Positions 1 to 8,600 of a DNA stretch of 14,243 nt are shown here, in pieces. The stretch spans positions 30,496-44,738 of the forward strand of contig DKQG01000032.1 in assembly GCA_002471575.1 (NCBI GenBank). Reading direction: 5' to 3'. Each line of letters opens with the position of its first letter. Positions within the stretch are counted from its first letter, which is position 1. This DNA is from Alphaproteobacteria bacterium UBA7314. GTDB taxonomy: Bacteria > Pseudomonadota > Alphaproteobacteria > MPNO01 > UBA830. Made by a program: the position numbers and the translations under genes. The notes under the pieces are model-generated. The model did no database searches, had not been told where the DNA came from, and saw only the letters and a program-made list of their open reading frames with translations.

Positions 1-107
1 CATCTGGGGCCATATATTAAGTTCGATTGAACACATGGCCCGCCCGAGGTGATGCAGCCCAGTTTAGCGGGTTGAGGCGCGATCTTGTACAGCAGGCTCG
101 GAGGAAG

Positions 108-437
108 ATGTGTCCGACGCCCGGTTTTAATTCGTTTTGTCTGACCGGCATCTGCTTGGGCGTTTTGACGGCTGTGTGGCATGTCTCCGCGAACGCCGAG
201 GTCGTCACGCCGCCCCCGCCACACCGGCACTTGGGTTCTCACTTTCGTGGTACTTTTCCTGGCACTGGCGTTGGTTTGTCCGTCCCGCGCGCGGCAGTCC
301 GGCGCGGGTCTCGTGCTGTCACTGGTGCAGAGCTTCATCATCCTGCATGGAGGTAATAGAGACGCTGCGCCTAGCAGGGTGAGGATAGCCTGTACCCTTC
401 GGCCGTCTCCATTGCGGGGAATCGGCGGCGGGGATAA
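108..437 (+). pseudogene. Remnant of a membrane sensor histidine kinase, internally deleted and frameshifted
   Basis: No intact gene occupies the first 446 bases, but pieces of one are visible. In the frame starting at ATG 108 there is a signal-peptide-like stretch: a hydrophobic core (TGICLGVLTAVW) and an Ala-Asn-Ala cleavage-like site near 189-197, running into a proline run at a C5 tract (213-217). One frame over, 223-279 encodes a single hydrophobic segment (TWVLTFVVLFLALALVC). The same frame at 289-354 then reads ARQSGAGLVLSLVQSF followed by IILHGG. This matches the C-terminal G2 box of histidine kinase ATPase domains, normally G-x-GLGLSLV-x-SF-x-LHGG, with the second glycine of GLG changed to valine. 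The PAS/HAMP regions, the phospho-acceptor H box, the N box and the G1 box are all absent, so several hundred residues are missing between about 275 and 289. The old tail may have ended at TAA 435-437 in the first frame, 9 bases before tsaE. The kinase origin of the G2 piece is fairly secure; the exact ends are not. Confidence 0.6.
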
Positions 438-446
438 ACCATCCGC

Positions 447-911
447 ATGGCCGGTATCCGAGCACTTTCCGAAACGCGGCGGGTCACGCTACCCGATGAG
501 AGATCCACTGAGGCATTGGCTAAATCTTTCGCGGCCGAACTGCAGAAGGGAGATGTCATTGCCCTGACCGGTGAACTCGGGGCAGGTAAGTCCGTTTTCG
601 CGCGGGCATTGATACAGTCGCGGGGCGAAATGGCAGGCGTGGAAATCGGGGCGGTGCCCAGTCCGACCTTCACACTGGTCCAGCATTACGATCTGACGGA
701 CCTTCCGATATACCATTTCGATCTTTACAGGCTTTCCGATCCCGAAGAGGCGTGGGAAATAGGGCTGGAGGATGCCTTTGCTGAAGGCGTGTCGCTGATC
801 GAATGGGCCGACCGCATCGATGCGCTTTTGCCACCGGGCACGGTCGGTGTTCACATATCTCCCGGTGTTGAAGAAAGCACGCGATATGCCGACATTTCAA
901 AGCGCCCATGA
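447..911 (+). CDS. tsaE: tRNA threonylcarbamoyladenosine biosynthesis ATPase TsaE
   Basis: TsaE is the cytoplasmic P-loop ATPase that works with TsaB and TsaD to transfer the threonylcarbamoyl group made by TsaC onto A37 of ANN-decoding tRNAs (t6A). The 154-residue product has the family's usual length. It shows the Walker A motif GELGAGKS at residues 42-49 (Lys48, Ser49), the conserved SPTFTLV segment from residue 72, a HFDLYRL motif, and the LIEWADR segment near the C-terminus. All are TsaE hallmarks. The start at ATG 447 gives a normal N-terminus; only a weak G-rich stretch (427-433) lies upstream as a ribosome binding site. Its stop overlaps the amgK start (ATGA, 908-911), so it heads a coupled cassette. 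No promoter was recognised upstream; the region is occupied by a decayed kinase gene. Confidence 0.96.
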   Translation: MAGIRALSETRRVTLPDERSTEALAKSFAAELQKGDVIALTGELGAGKSVFARALIQSRGEMAGVEIGAVPSPTFTLVQHYDLTDLPIYHFDLYRLSDPEEAWEIGLEDAFAEGVSLIEWADRIDALLPPGTVGVHISPGVEESTRYADISKRP

Positions 912-1924
912 CCGGTAACCGCACCCACATGATCGAAGATTTTCTCGCCTCGGCAGGCTGGGCTGGTGCCGATCATGCGACGCTTGCCGAAGACGCATCG
1001 TTTCGCCGCTACGAAAGGGTAACTCGGGGAGCTGAGCGGGCAGTGCTGATGGACGCACCCCCGGACCGCGAGGATGTCGCACCGTTTCTACTCATCGCCC
1101 GGGCGTTGAGGGAGAATGGCTATAGCGCGCCCGCCATTCTGGCCGAGGATCCCGCCCATGGGTTTCTGCTGCTCGAAGATTTTGGCGACGATACCTTTAC
1201 TCGGTTGCTGGACTCCGGCGTTGCGGCGGCCGGTCTTTACCGGCTGGCGATCGACCTCCTTGTCGATATTCACTCCCGGAACCCGGCTCAGATCATCCCA
1301 CAGGGTATCGCAACCTATGACGACGACCTGTTCATGACGGAGGTGGGACTGTTTTTGGATTGGTACCTGCCCGCGGTGCTGCCGGACGGCTTGATGGTAG
1401 ACGCTGCTCAGGAGTTTCGCAGTATCTGGTTGCGGCTTCTGCCCGGCATGCGGAATGTGCCCGATACGCTGGTGCTGCGGGATTTCCATGTCGACAATCT
1501 GATCCACCTTAAGGGACGCGAAGGCGTCGCGGCTTGCGGCCTGCTGGATTTCCAGGATGCGGTCAAAGGACCGGTAACCTACGACGTCATTTCGTTGCTT
1601 GAAGACGCCCGCCGGGATGTCCCGGATGATCTCGCCACCCGGATGCGCGAACGTTACCTTTCGGATTTTCCCCAACAAGATCCCGCCGAATTCGGACGTT
1701 CCTGCGCTATCCTGGGCGCGCAGCGGCATTGTAAAGTGCTCGGCATTTTCACGCGGCTTCGCGATCGCGACGGCAAGAACGGGTATCTGCGACACGTACC
1801 GCGGCTGTGGCGGTTGCTAGAACGTGCGGCAGGTCATCCGGCAATGACCGAACTGAGAGCGTGGCTCGACGAACATGTTCCAGCCGATCGCCGTATCGTC
1901 CCGCCCGACAGGAAAGCCTCATGA
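908..1924 (+). CDS. amgK: N-acetylmuramate/N-acetylglucosamine anomeric kinase AmgK
   Basis: The 338-residue protein has the aminoglycoside-phosphotransferase (choline-kinase-like) fold. AmgK enzymes phosphorylate MurNAc and GlcNAc at C1 with ATP in the anabolic peptidoglycan recycling route of Gram-negative bacteria. Visible motifs are the N-lobe stretch FLLLEDFGDDTF near residue 90, the catalytic loop LRDFHVDNL with Asp192, His194, Asp196 and Asn197, and the metal-binding segment LLDFQDA with Asp214. The substrate assignment rests mainly on its neighbour: murU follows immediately and acts on the AmgK product. The start at 908 overlaps the tsaE stop (ATGA). A second in-frame ATG at 929 would remove seven residues and cannot be excluded. 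The stop overlaps the murU start in the same way (1921-1924). The kinase family is certain; the exact sugar specificity is inferred from the pair. Confidence 0.9.
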   Translation: MTGNRTHMIEDFLASAGWAGADHATLAEDASFRRYERVTRGAERAVLMDAPPDREDVAPFLLIARALRENGYSAPAILAEDPAHGFLLLEDFGDDTFTRLLDSGVAAAGLYRLAIDLLVDIHSRNPAQIIPQGIATYDDDLFMTEVGLFLDWYLPAVLPDGLMVDAAQEFRSIWLRLLPGMRNVPDTLVLRDFHVDNLIHLKGREGVAACGLLDFQDAVKGPVTYDVISLLEDARRDVPDDLATRMRERYLSDFPQQDPAEFGRSCAILGAQRHCKVLGIFTRLRDRDGKNGYLRHVPRLWRLLERAAGHPAMTELRAWLDEHVPADRRIVPPDRKAS

Positions 1925-2676
1925 CCGCAGTGCCGAGATACCGGGTTCCAAACCATGCAATGGTGCTGGCTGCCGGGCTCGGCGTCCGAATGCGGCCATT
2001 GACCCAGAATATACCGAAACCACTGCTGGAAGTAGGCGGTCGGACTATGCTCGATCAGGCACTGGATAGGCTGGAAGATGCCGGGGTTGATCACGTAGTA
2101 GTCAACACGCACTGGTTACCGGAAAAAATAGAAATTCACCTAGAAGGCCGACCAGCACCCGAAACCCAGATCTCGCGCGAGGATGAATTGCTGGAAACCG
2201 GTGGTGGGATCGGAAGGGCCCTGCCCATGTTGGGGTACGATGCGTTCTACGCCGTCAACGCCGATATCGTCTGGCGCGACGGAACCATTCCGGCGCTGCA
2301 CCGTCTTGCCCGTACCTGGGATGAAGAAACCATGGACGTGCTGCTGATGCTGACTGCAACCGTGCGCGCGACGGGCTATGACGGCAACGGCGATTTCATG
2401 ATGGATCCGGTCGGCAAGCTGACGCGCCGGCCCGAGCGCCAGATCGCTCCCTATGTTTTTACGGGCGTGCAGATTTTACATCCGCGCATTTTCGAAGACG
2501 CGCCGTCTGGTCCGTTTTCGATGAACGTGTTGTACGACCGCGCCCTTGAAGCGGGCCGCCTCCACGGCATGGCGCATGACGGCGATTGGTATCATGTTGG
2601 AACGCCTGATGCGATCAAGGTCGCGGACGCCGAAATCCTGGAAAAAGAGGGCGCCCGCGTGCGGCTGCTTTTCTGA
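1921..2676 (+). CDS. murU: N-acetylmuramate 1-phosphate uridylyltransferase MurU
   Basis: MurU is a sugar-phosphate nucleotidyltransferase that joins MurNAc-1-phosphate to UTP, giving UDP-MurNAc and pyrophosphate. Together with AmgK it bypasses the MurA and MurB steps, a route linked in pseudomonads to intrinsic fosfomycin tolerance. The 251-residue product carries the nucleotide-binding signature AAGLGVRMRPLT (residues 17-28) followed by PKPLL, the conserved ETGGGIGRALP segment, a metal-binding NADIVW motif (Asp115), and the C-terminal DWYHVGTPDA motif. ATG 1921 is chosen because it overlaps the amgK stop (ATGA) and sits 13 residues before the conserved core. The frame stays open upstream to 1807, but that extension lies inside amgK and lacks family character. 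The stop shares its last base with the addB start (TGATG, 2674-2678). Confidence 0.93.
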   Translation: MTAVPRYRVPNHAMVLAAGLGVRMRPLTQNIPKPLLEVGGRTMLDQALDRLEDAGVDHVVVNTHWLPEKIEIHLEGRPAPETQISREDELLETGGGIGRALPMLGYDAFYAVNADIVWRDGTIPALHRLARTWDEETMDVLLMLTATVRATGYDGNGDFMMDPVGKLTRRPERQIAPYVFTGVQILHPRIFEDAPSGPFSMNVLYDRALEAGRLHGMAHDGDWYHVGTPDAIKVADAEILEKEGARVRLLF

Positions 2677-5639
2677 TGGCAGGCCTGGCGCCGGCGCGCG
2701 CCGGCAGTGTCTATACAATACCCGCCGGAGCAGCGTTTCTCGACACCCTGGCAGCAGGCATCCTCGACCGTCACGGCGCCGACCCACAGTCGCTCTCAGC
2801 GGTTCAGGTATTGATGCCGACCCGCCGGGCCTGCCGTTCGTTGGGCGAGGCATTCCTCCGGGCGACCGGCGGCGCACCGGTTCTGCTGCCTGCGATAACG
2901 CCGATCGGCGATATTGACGAGGACGAACTCGGCTTTCTTGCAACCGAGGAACCGGCCGTCGCCGAGGCACTGGATCTGCCGCCCGCGATTACCACACTGC
3001 GCCGACAGTTATTGTTGTCGCGGCTGATCATGGCTGAGAACGAGGCGGTGTCGGCGGGGCATGCAGCGCGGCTGGCGCAGGAACTCGCCCGACTGCTTGA
3101 CGAAGCCCAGACCGAGCGACTCGATTTTGCCGATCTCGACCGTATCGTGCCAGACCGCTATGCCGGTCATTGGCAAGAAACGCTCGAATTTCTGAAAATC
3201 GTCACTGAGAACTGGCCGGCCATTCTGGAGGAACAGGGTTGTATCGATCCGGCGGATCGCCGTAACCGACTGATCGAAGCGCAGATCGCACTGTGGCAGG
3301 CAAATCCGCCGGCCGGTCCGGTAATTGCCGCGGGATCGACCGGTAGCATACCGGCCACCGCCGACCTGTTAGCTTGTGTTGCCGGCCTACCTGGCGGATC
3401 GGTTGTGTTGCCGGGACTGGACAGGTCTCTCGATGTAAACAGCCGGGACGCACTCGGCCCCGGCCATTCGCAGTACGGGATGACCAATCTGCTGCGCCGG
3501 ATGAACGTCGATATTGCTGATGTGCGTGTTTGGGCCGGCGAGGGTAAAAAGGATACCGGTCGCGTGGCGGTCCTGAACGCGGCGCTGCGCCCACCGGCCA
3601 CCGCCGCCGAAGTCTTTCTGCCCGACATGCTGGAAAAGGCGTTTGCCGGAATTCGGGTCCTGAATGCGCCCGGTCCCCAGCAGGAAGCCTTATCCATTGC
3701 GATGATAATGCGCGAGATCTTGGAAGAGGATGCACATACTGCCGCCCTAATTACGCCGGATCGGCGGCTGGCTCGGCGGGTCGCAGCGGAGCTGCGCCGC
3801 TGGGGCATCGACATTGACGACTCCGGCGGCACGCCGCTGGCCGACACCGTGCCCGGCGTCTTCCTGCGGCTGACCGCACATGCGGTGGCTGAGGATGCGG
3901 CACCCGTCCCGTTGTTGGCGGCGCTGAAGCACCCGCTAGCCGCCGGTGGGATGGACCCTCCTCAATTCCGGGACAGGGTGCGGGAGATGGAAATCGCGAT
4001 CCTTCGCGGTCCGCGCCCTGCACCCGGTTTCACCGGCTTGCATGCGCGTCTGAACCATATAGAACCTGAAGCGGGTCTCACCTACTGGGCGGGCGAACTT
4101 GCGGCGCTTGCAGCGCCGCTCGCAGACCTGATGAACCGGCCGCAGGTCTGCGCCGTCGATCTGTTGGAAGCGCATATCGCCTTTGCCGAAGCACTGGCAG
4201 CCTCTGAGGACGAGACCGGGGTGGAGCGCCTTTGGGTCGGTGACGCCGGAGAAAGCGCGGCGGCGCTCGTTCACGACCTGCGAGCGGCCGCTCAGGCCCT
4301 GCCACCTATTCCGGGGCGTGACTGGCCTGCCCTGCTTGACACACTGATGGCCGGTGCTGTCGTACGTCCGCGTTACGGCCGTCATCCGCGGCTCAGTATC
4401 TGGGGTTTGCTGGAAGCCCGGCTGCAGCAGGCCGATCTGGTGATCCTCGGGGGGCTGAACGAGGGTGTCTGGCCGCCGGAACCGGCGACCGACCCATGGA
4501 TGAGCCGTCCTATGCGGGAAGCCTTCGGGCTCGCGCCGCCGGAACGACGTATCGGTCTGACCGCCCATGATTTCGTGCAGGCGCTTGCCGGTCCCGATGC
4601 GATCGTCACGCGTTCCACACGGATCGACGGATCGCCGACTGTACCGGCACGCTGGCTGACGCGGATCGAAACCCTGTTGTCGGCCTCCGACGAAGGGCAG
4701 ACCGTCATAAGGCGCTGGCGAACCGAAGAAGAGACATGGCTGACATGGCAGGCAATACTCGATGCCCGGCAGGATGCATCACCGGTCACTGCGCCCGCGC
4801 CGGTACCGCCGCTGGATGCCCGGCCGGACCGCTTGTCCGTGACGGATGTCGAAACACTCGTCCGCGATCCGTATGCGATCTATGCGAAGCGTATTCTGTC
4901 GCTTTCCGCGCTAGACACGCTTGACGCCGATCCCGGTGCGGCCGACAGGGGGTCGATCATCCACAACGCAATCGACCGCTTTATCCGCGAAGCCGGCGAT
5001 GACCGGTTCCATGGTGCGCTCGACCGGTTGCTTGCCATCGGCGAGGAGGAGTTCGCTCCCTGGCTGGACCGTCCCGGCATCCGGGCATTTTGGTGGCCGC
5101 GGTTCGAACGGATTGCCGAATGGATAGTGGCGCTCGAAAACGATCGCGCGTCCGGAACTGTGCGGCGTCATACCGAGGTCGACGGCGTGCTGACCATCGA
5201 CAGGCGAGGGCGCCCGTTCCGGCTTCGCGCCCGTGCCGACCGTATCGACGAAATCGCAGATGGTGGCTACGAGATCGTGGATTACAAGACCGGCGCCATA
5301 CCGTCGAAAAAGGACGTGAACGCGGGGCTGTCGCCGCAACTGCCGCTTGAAGCGGCAATGATCGTCAATGGCGCTTTCAGCGATATACCGCCTGGCGGCG
5401 TGACGGAGCTTAGCTATTGGAAACTGTCGGGCGGCGATCCCGCCGGCGAAATCCGCGCTGCCGGCGACGATCCCATGACCCTGGCGGACGAGGCGCTTGC
5501 CGGTCTGATTGCCCTGCTGGATTATTATGACGATCCGGACACGCCCTATATCGCGCGCCCCGATCCAGATATTGCGCCCCGACATTCGGATTTCCTTCAT
5601 CTGGAGCGGGTACAGGAATGGTCGTCGGCCAATGACTGA
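2676..5639 (+). CDS. addB: Double-strand break repair protein AddB, alphaproteobacterial type
   Basis: AddB is the second subunit of the AddAB helicase-nuclease, which resects double-strand DNA ends and prepares them for RecA; it is the functional counterpart of RecBCD. The 987-residue length fits alphaproteobacterial AddB. The N-terminus (VYTIPAGAAFLDTLAAGIL, about residues 12-30) lies where other AddB proteins carry a Walker A motif, but it has no GKS/T. The middle is a degenerate helicase-like region. The C-terminus (from about residue 720) is a PD-(D/E)XK nuclease with His763 (GSIIHNAID), Asp855 (RADRID), and Asp869 and Lys871 (DYKTG), so its active site looks complete. The protein has only four cysteines, all in the N-terminal half, so the 4Fe-4S cluster that braces the nuclease in Firmicute AddB is absent. 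The start is coupled to the murU stop (TGATG), and the 3' end overlaps addA by 8 bases. Confidence 0.95.
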   Translation: MAGLAPARAGSVYTIPAGAAFLDTLAAGILDRHGADPQSLSAVQVLMPTRRACRSLGEAFLRATGGAPVLLPAITPIGDIDEDELGFLATEEPAVAEALDLPPAITTLRRQLLLSRLIMAENEAVSAGHAARLAQELARLLDEAQTERLDFADLDRIVPDRYAGHWQETLEFLKIVTENWPAILEEQGCIDPADRRNRLIEAQIALWQANPPAGPVIAAGSTGSIPATADLLACVAGLPGGSVVLPGLDRSLDVNSRDALGPGHSQYGMTNLLRRMNVDIADVRVWAGEGKKDTGRVAVLNAALRPPATAAEVFLPDMLEKAFAGIRVLNAPGPQQEALSIAMIMREILEEDAHTAALITPDRRLARRVAAELRRWGIDIDDSGGTPLADTVPGVFLRLTAHAVAEDAAPVPLLAALKHPLAAGGMDPPQFRDRVREMEIAILRGPRPAPGFTGLHARLNHIEPEAGLTYWAGELAALAAPLADLMNRPQVCAVDLLEAHIAFAEALAASEDETGVERLWVGDAGESAAALVHDLRAAAQALPPIPGRDWPALLDTLMAGAVVRPRYGRHPRLSIWGLLEARLQQADLVILGGLNEGVWPPEPATDPWMSRPMREAFGLAPPERRIGLTAHDFVQALAGPDAIVTRSTRIDGSPTVPARWLTRIETLLSASDEGQTVIRRWRTEEETWLTWQAILDARQDASPVTAPAPVPPLDARPDRLSVTDVETLVRDPYAIYAKRILSLSALDTLDADPGAADRGSIIHNAIDRFIREAGDDRFHGALDRLLAIGEEEFAPWLDRPGIRAFWWPRFERIAEWIVALENDRASGTVRRHTEVDGVLTIDRRGRPFRLRARADRIDEIADGGYEIVDYKTGAIPSKKDVNAGLSPQLPLEAAMIVNGAFSDIPPGGVTELSYWKLSGGDPAGEIRAAGDDPMTLADEALAGLIALLDYYDDPDTPYIARPDPDIAPRHSDFLHLERVQEWSSAND

Positions 5640-8600
5640 CGCGGCGGTCGAGAATACGGGTGGGAAGCCCGGCGGGTTCGCGCAGATCAAGGCCCAGACA
5701 ATCGCCGCGACCCCCGACGCATCAGTCTGGGTGTCGGCGTCGGCAGGATCGGGCAAAACCAAAGTGCTCGCTGACCGGGTACTGCGTTTGCTGCTGAAGG
5801 GTAGCCCGGCCGGGAAAATTCTCTGCCTGACTTTCACCCGCGCCGCAGCGGCCGAGATGCAGAACCGTATCCGGCGCCTGCTGGGCGACTGGGCGGTGAT
5901 GCCGGAGGCGGAACTGGACGCCGCCATCGTTGGTTTGTCCGGCGACACGCCGACACCTGCGATACGGGCGCTAGCCCGGCGGCTGTTTGCCGAGGTGCTG
6001 GATACGCCTGGCGGTCTGAAAATTCAGACGATCCATGCGTTCTGCGAATCTCTGCTCGGCCGGTTTCCAGTCGAAGCCGGCCTTGCCCCGTATTTCGAGG
6101 TCATGGACGAACGCACGGCGGTGGAGGCGCTGCTAGCGGCGCGCGATGACATTTTGGATGCCTCGCGCCGCGGCGAGGACGAAGATCTTGCCGCCGCGCT
6201 GCGCATCGTCACCGGTTGGGTGCACGAGGACGAGTTTGCTGACCTGATGGCTGTCATCGCGTCCAGCCGAGGGCGGCTTCGCCGCCTGATAATTGCACAT
6301 GACGGCACTGCCGGAGCGATGCGGGCCACTCGGGCGGTTCTCGACGTCACGGCGGACGAGACCGTGGGCGCGCTGCTTTATGCCGCCGCCACGGATGCGA
6401 CGATCGACCGGGCGGGTCTTCGCGCGGCAGCCGACCAGCTGTCCGGCGGCGGCAAGCAGGACCGCGAAAAAGCCAACCGTATGGCGCCCTGGCTCGATGC
6501 GGATGCCGCCGGCCGGGCCACCGGGTTCGATGAGTACGTTCCAGCCTTTCTTACCGGCAGCGGATCTACCCGCGCGACGCTGGCCAGCAAGTCGGCGGTG
6601 GATGCTATGCCGGATATTGTCGATATCATGCAACGGGAAGCTGACCGGGTGTTCGCCGTGCAGGAAAGGCGCAAGGCGATCCTGACCGCAGAGGCGACCG
6701 GGGCTATCCTGACCATCGCGACTGCGCTAATCGACCGCTACGAGGATTACAAGCACCGCAACGCGATGTTGGATTATGACGATCTGATCCTTCGGGCCCG
6801 GGCGCTGGTCGAACGGGCGGCACCATGGGTGCTTTACAAGCTCGACGGCGGGCTCGATCACGTGCTGATAGATGAAGCCCAGGACAGCAACGTGGACCAA
6901 TGGGCAGTGGTGCGTGCCATCGTCGACGAATTTCATGCCGGGGAAGGCGCGCGGGACATCGAGCGCACCGTATTCGCCGTCGGCGACGAAAAGCAGTCGA
7001 TCTTCAGTTTCCAGGGGGCGGCGCCCGACCAGTTCGCGGCCATGAGCGATCATTTCGAACAGCGCGTCGGTAACGCTGGACAGGCCTGGCACCGGGTGCC
7101 GCTTGATGTATCGTTCCGGTCGACCTCCGCCGTGCTGCAGGCGGTTGATGCAGTGTTTGCAGACGATGCCGCGCGTGACGGCGTCTCGACCGCCGCGATC
7201 CGACACACCGCGCACCGGCGCGGCCAGGCCGGAGTGGTTGAGATCTGGCCGCCCGTCGTTCCGGAAGACCGGGACGAGATATCGCCGTGGTCTACGCCCG
7301 ACGATCTCCGCAACGACGCCACCCCCGCCCGGCGGCTGGCGCATGCCATCGCCTGGCGTATATCGAAATGGATCGGGGACGGCGATAAACTTCCCAGCGC
7401 CGACCGACCCCTGCGCCCCGGCGATATCATGGTGTTGGTCCGCCGCCGGACCGAATTCGTCGACAACCTGATCCGTGAACTGAAAAAACGCCGGATTGAT
7501 GTCGCCGGCCTGGACCGCATGGTGCTGACCGATCAGCTTGCCGTGCAGGACATGGTGGCGCTAGGTGCGTTCGCACTGATGCCCCATGACGATCTCAATC
7601 TTGCGGCAGTTCTGAAAGGACCGTTGATCGGCTTCGACGAGGCGAAGCTGTTCGATATCTGTTACCGTCGCGACACTACGGTCTGGGCGTCGCTGCGCCG
7701 GCAGGCTCGAACCGATCCTGCCTGCGCAGCGGCCTATAGCACTCTCGGCGATGTTCTCGCCCGTGCTGATCTGTCGCCGCCATACGAATTCTTTGCCGAT
7801 ATCCTTGGGCCGATGAAGGGACGGGCACACCTGCTGTCTCGGCTGCGAGAGGAGGCCAACGACCCGATCGACGAGTTTCTGGCGCTCGCGCTGGCTTTCG
7901 AACAGACGCATACGCCGTCGCTACAGGGATTTCTTCGCTGGCTTGAAGAGGGCGACGCCGAAATCAAGCGCGATCTGGACCAAGGGCTGCGCGACGAAGT
8001 CCGGATCATGACCGTCCATGGCGCCAAGGGACTGCAGGCGCCGGTGGTCATTCTGGCCGACACGATGCAGGTCCCGCAGCCTGATAGTGGATTAATGTGG
8101 AATGGTGTCGGCGGACGGCGCGGACAGGATGCCGAGGTTCTGCTGTGGCCCCCCCGGTCTCGGGTACGCGAACGTATCGCCCAGCGGCTTGCTGCCAAGC
8201 AGCGCGACCGCCAGGACGAGGAATACCGGCGTCTTCTCTATGTTGCCATGACGCGCGCCGAGGACCGGCTCTACATCGCCGGATACGGCACCCGCCGCGC
8301 CGCGCCCGATACGGCGTGGTGGAACGTCATATCGCGGGGACTGAAACCGGTGGCCCAGACGTTCGCGTTCGAGTCCCACCCCGGCGGGCCGGATGATGAC
8401 CCTCATCTTGCTTGGCAAGGTGACGGGTTGCGCCTGGAAACGCCTCAGACCAGCGAACCAGACCGAAAACAGGGCGACGACATTGCCGCCGCCCATATTC
8501 CTGACCTTCCCGACTGGGCCGACACGCTTGCGCCGGATGAACCTGAACCGCCGCGTCCGCTTGCGCCGTCGCGTCCCGCCTCGCCGGCACCGGCTACCCG

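Noticed and set aside
1..30. Possible C-terminal tail of an upstream gene (HLGPYIKFD then TGA 28-30)
   Set aside because: Nine codons at the window edge are too few to assign. Two other frames also stop within about 50 bases, and no family is recognisable.
1807..1920. Upstream extension of murU by 38 codons
   Set aside because: The extension is amgK sequence in another frame. ATG 1921 overlaps the amgK stop and gives the normal MurU length.
4911..5948. Long open frame on the - strand (345 codons) across the end of addB and the start of addA
   Set aside because: It mirrors the codons of two certain genes, has no family character, and lies over the AddB nuclease domain and the AddA P-loop.
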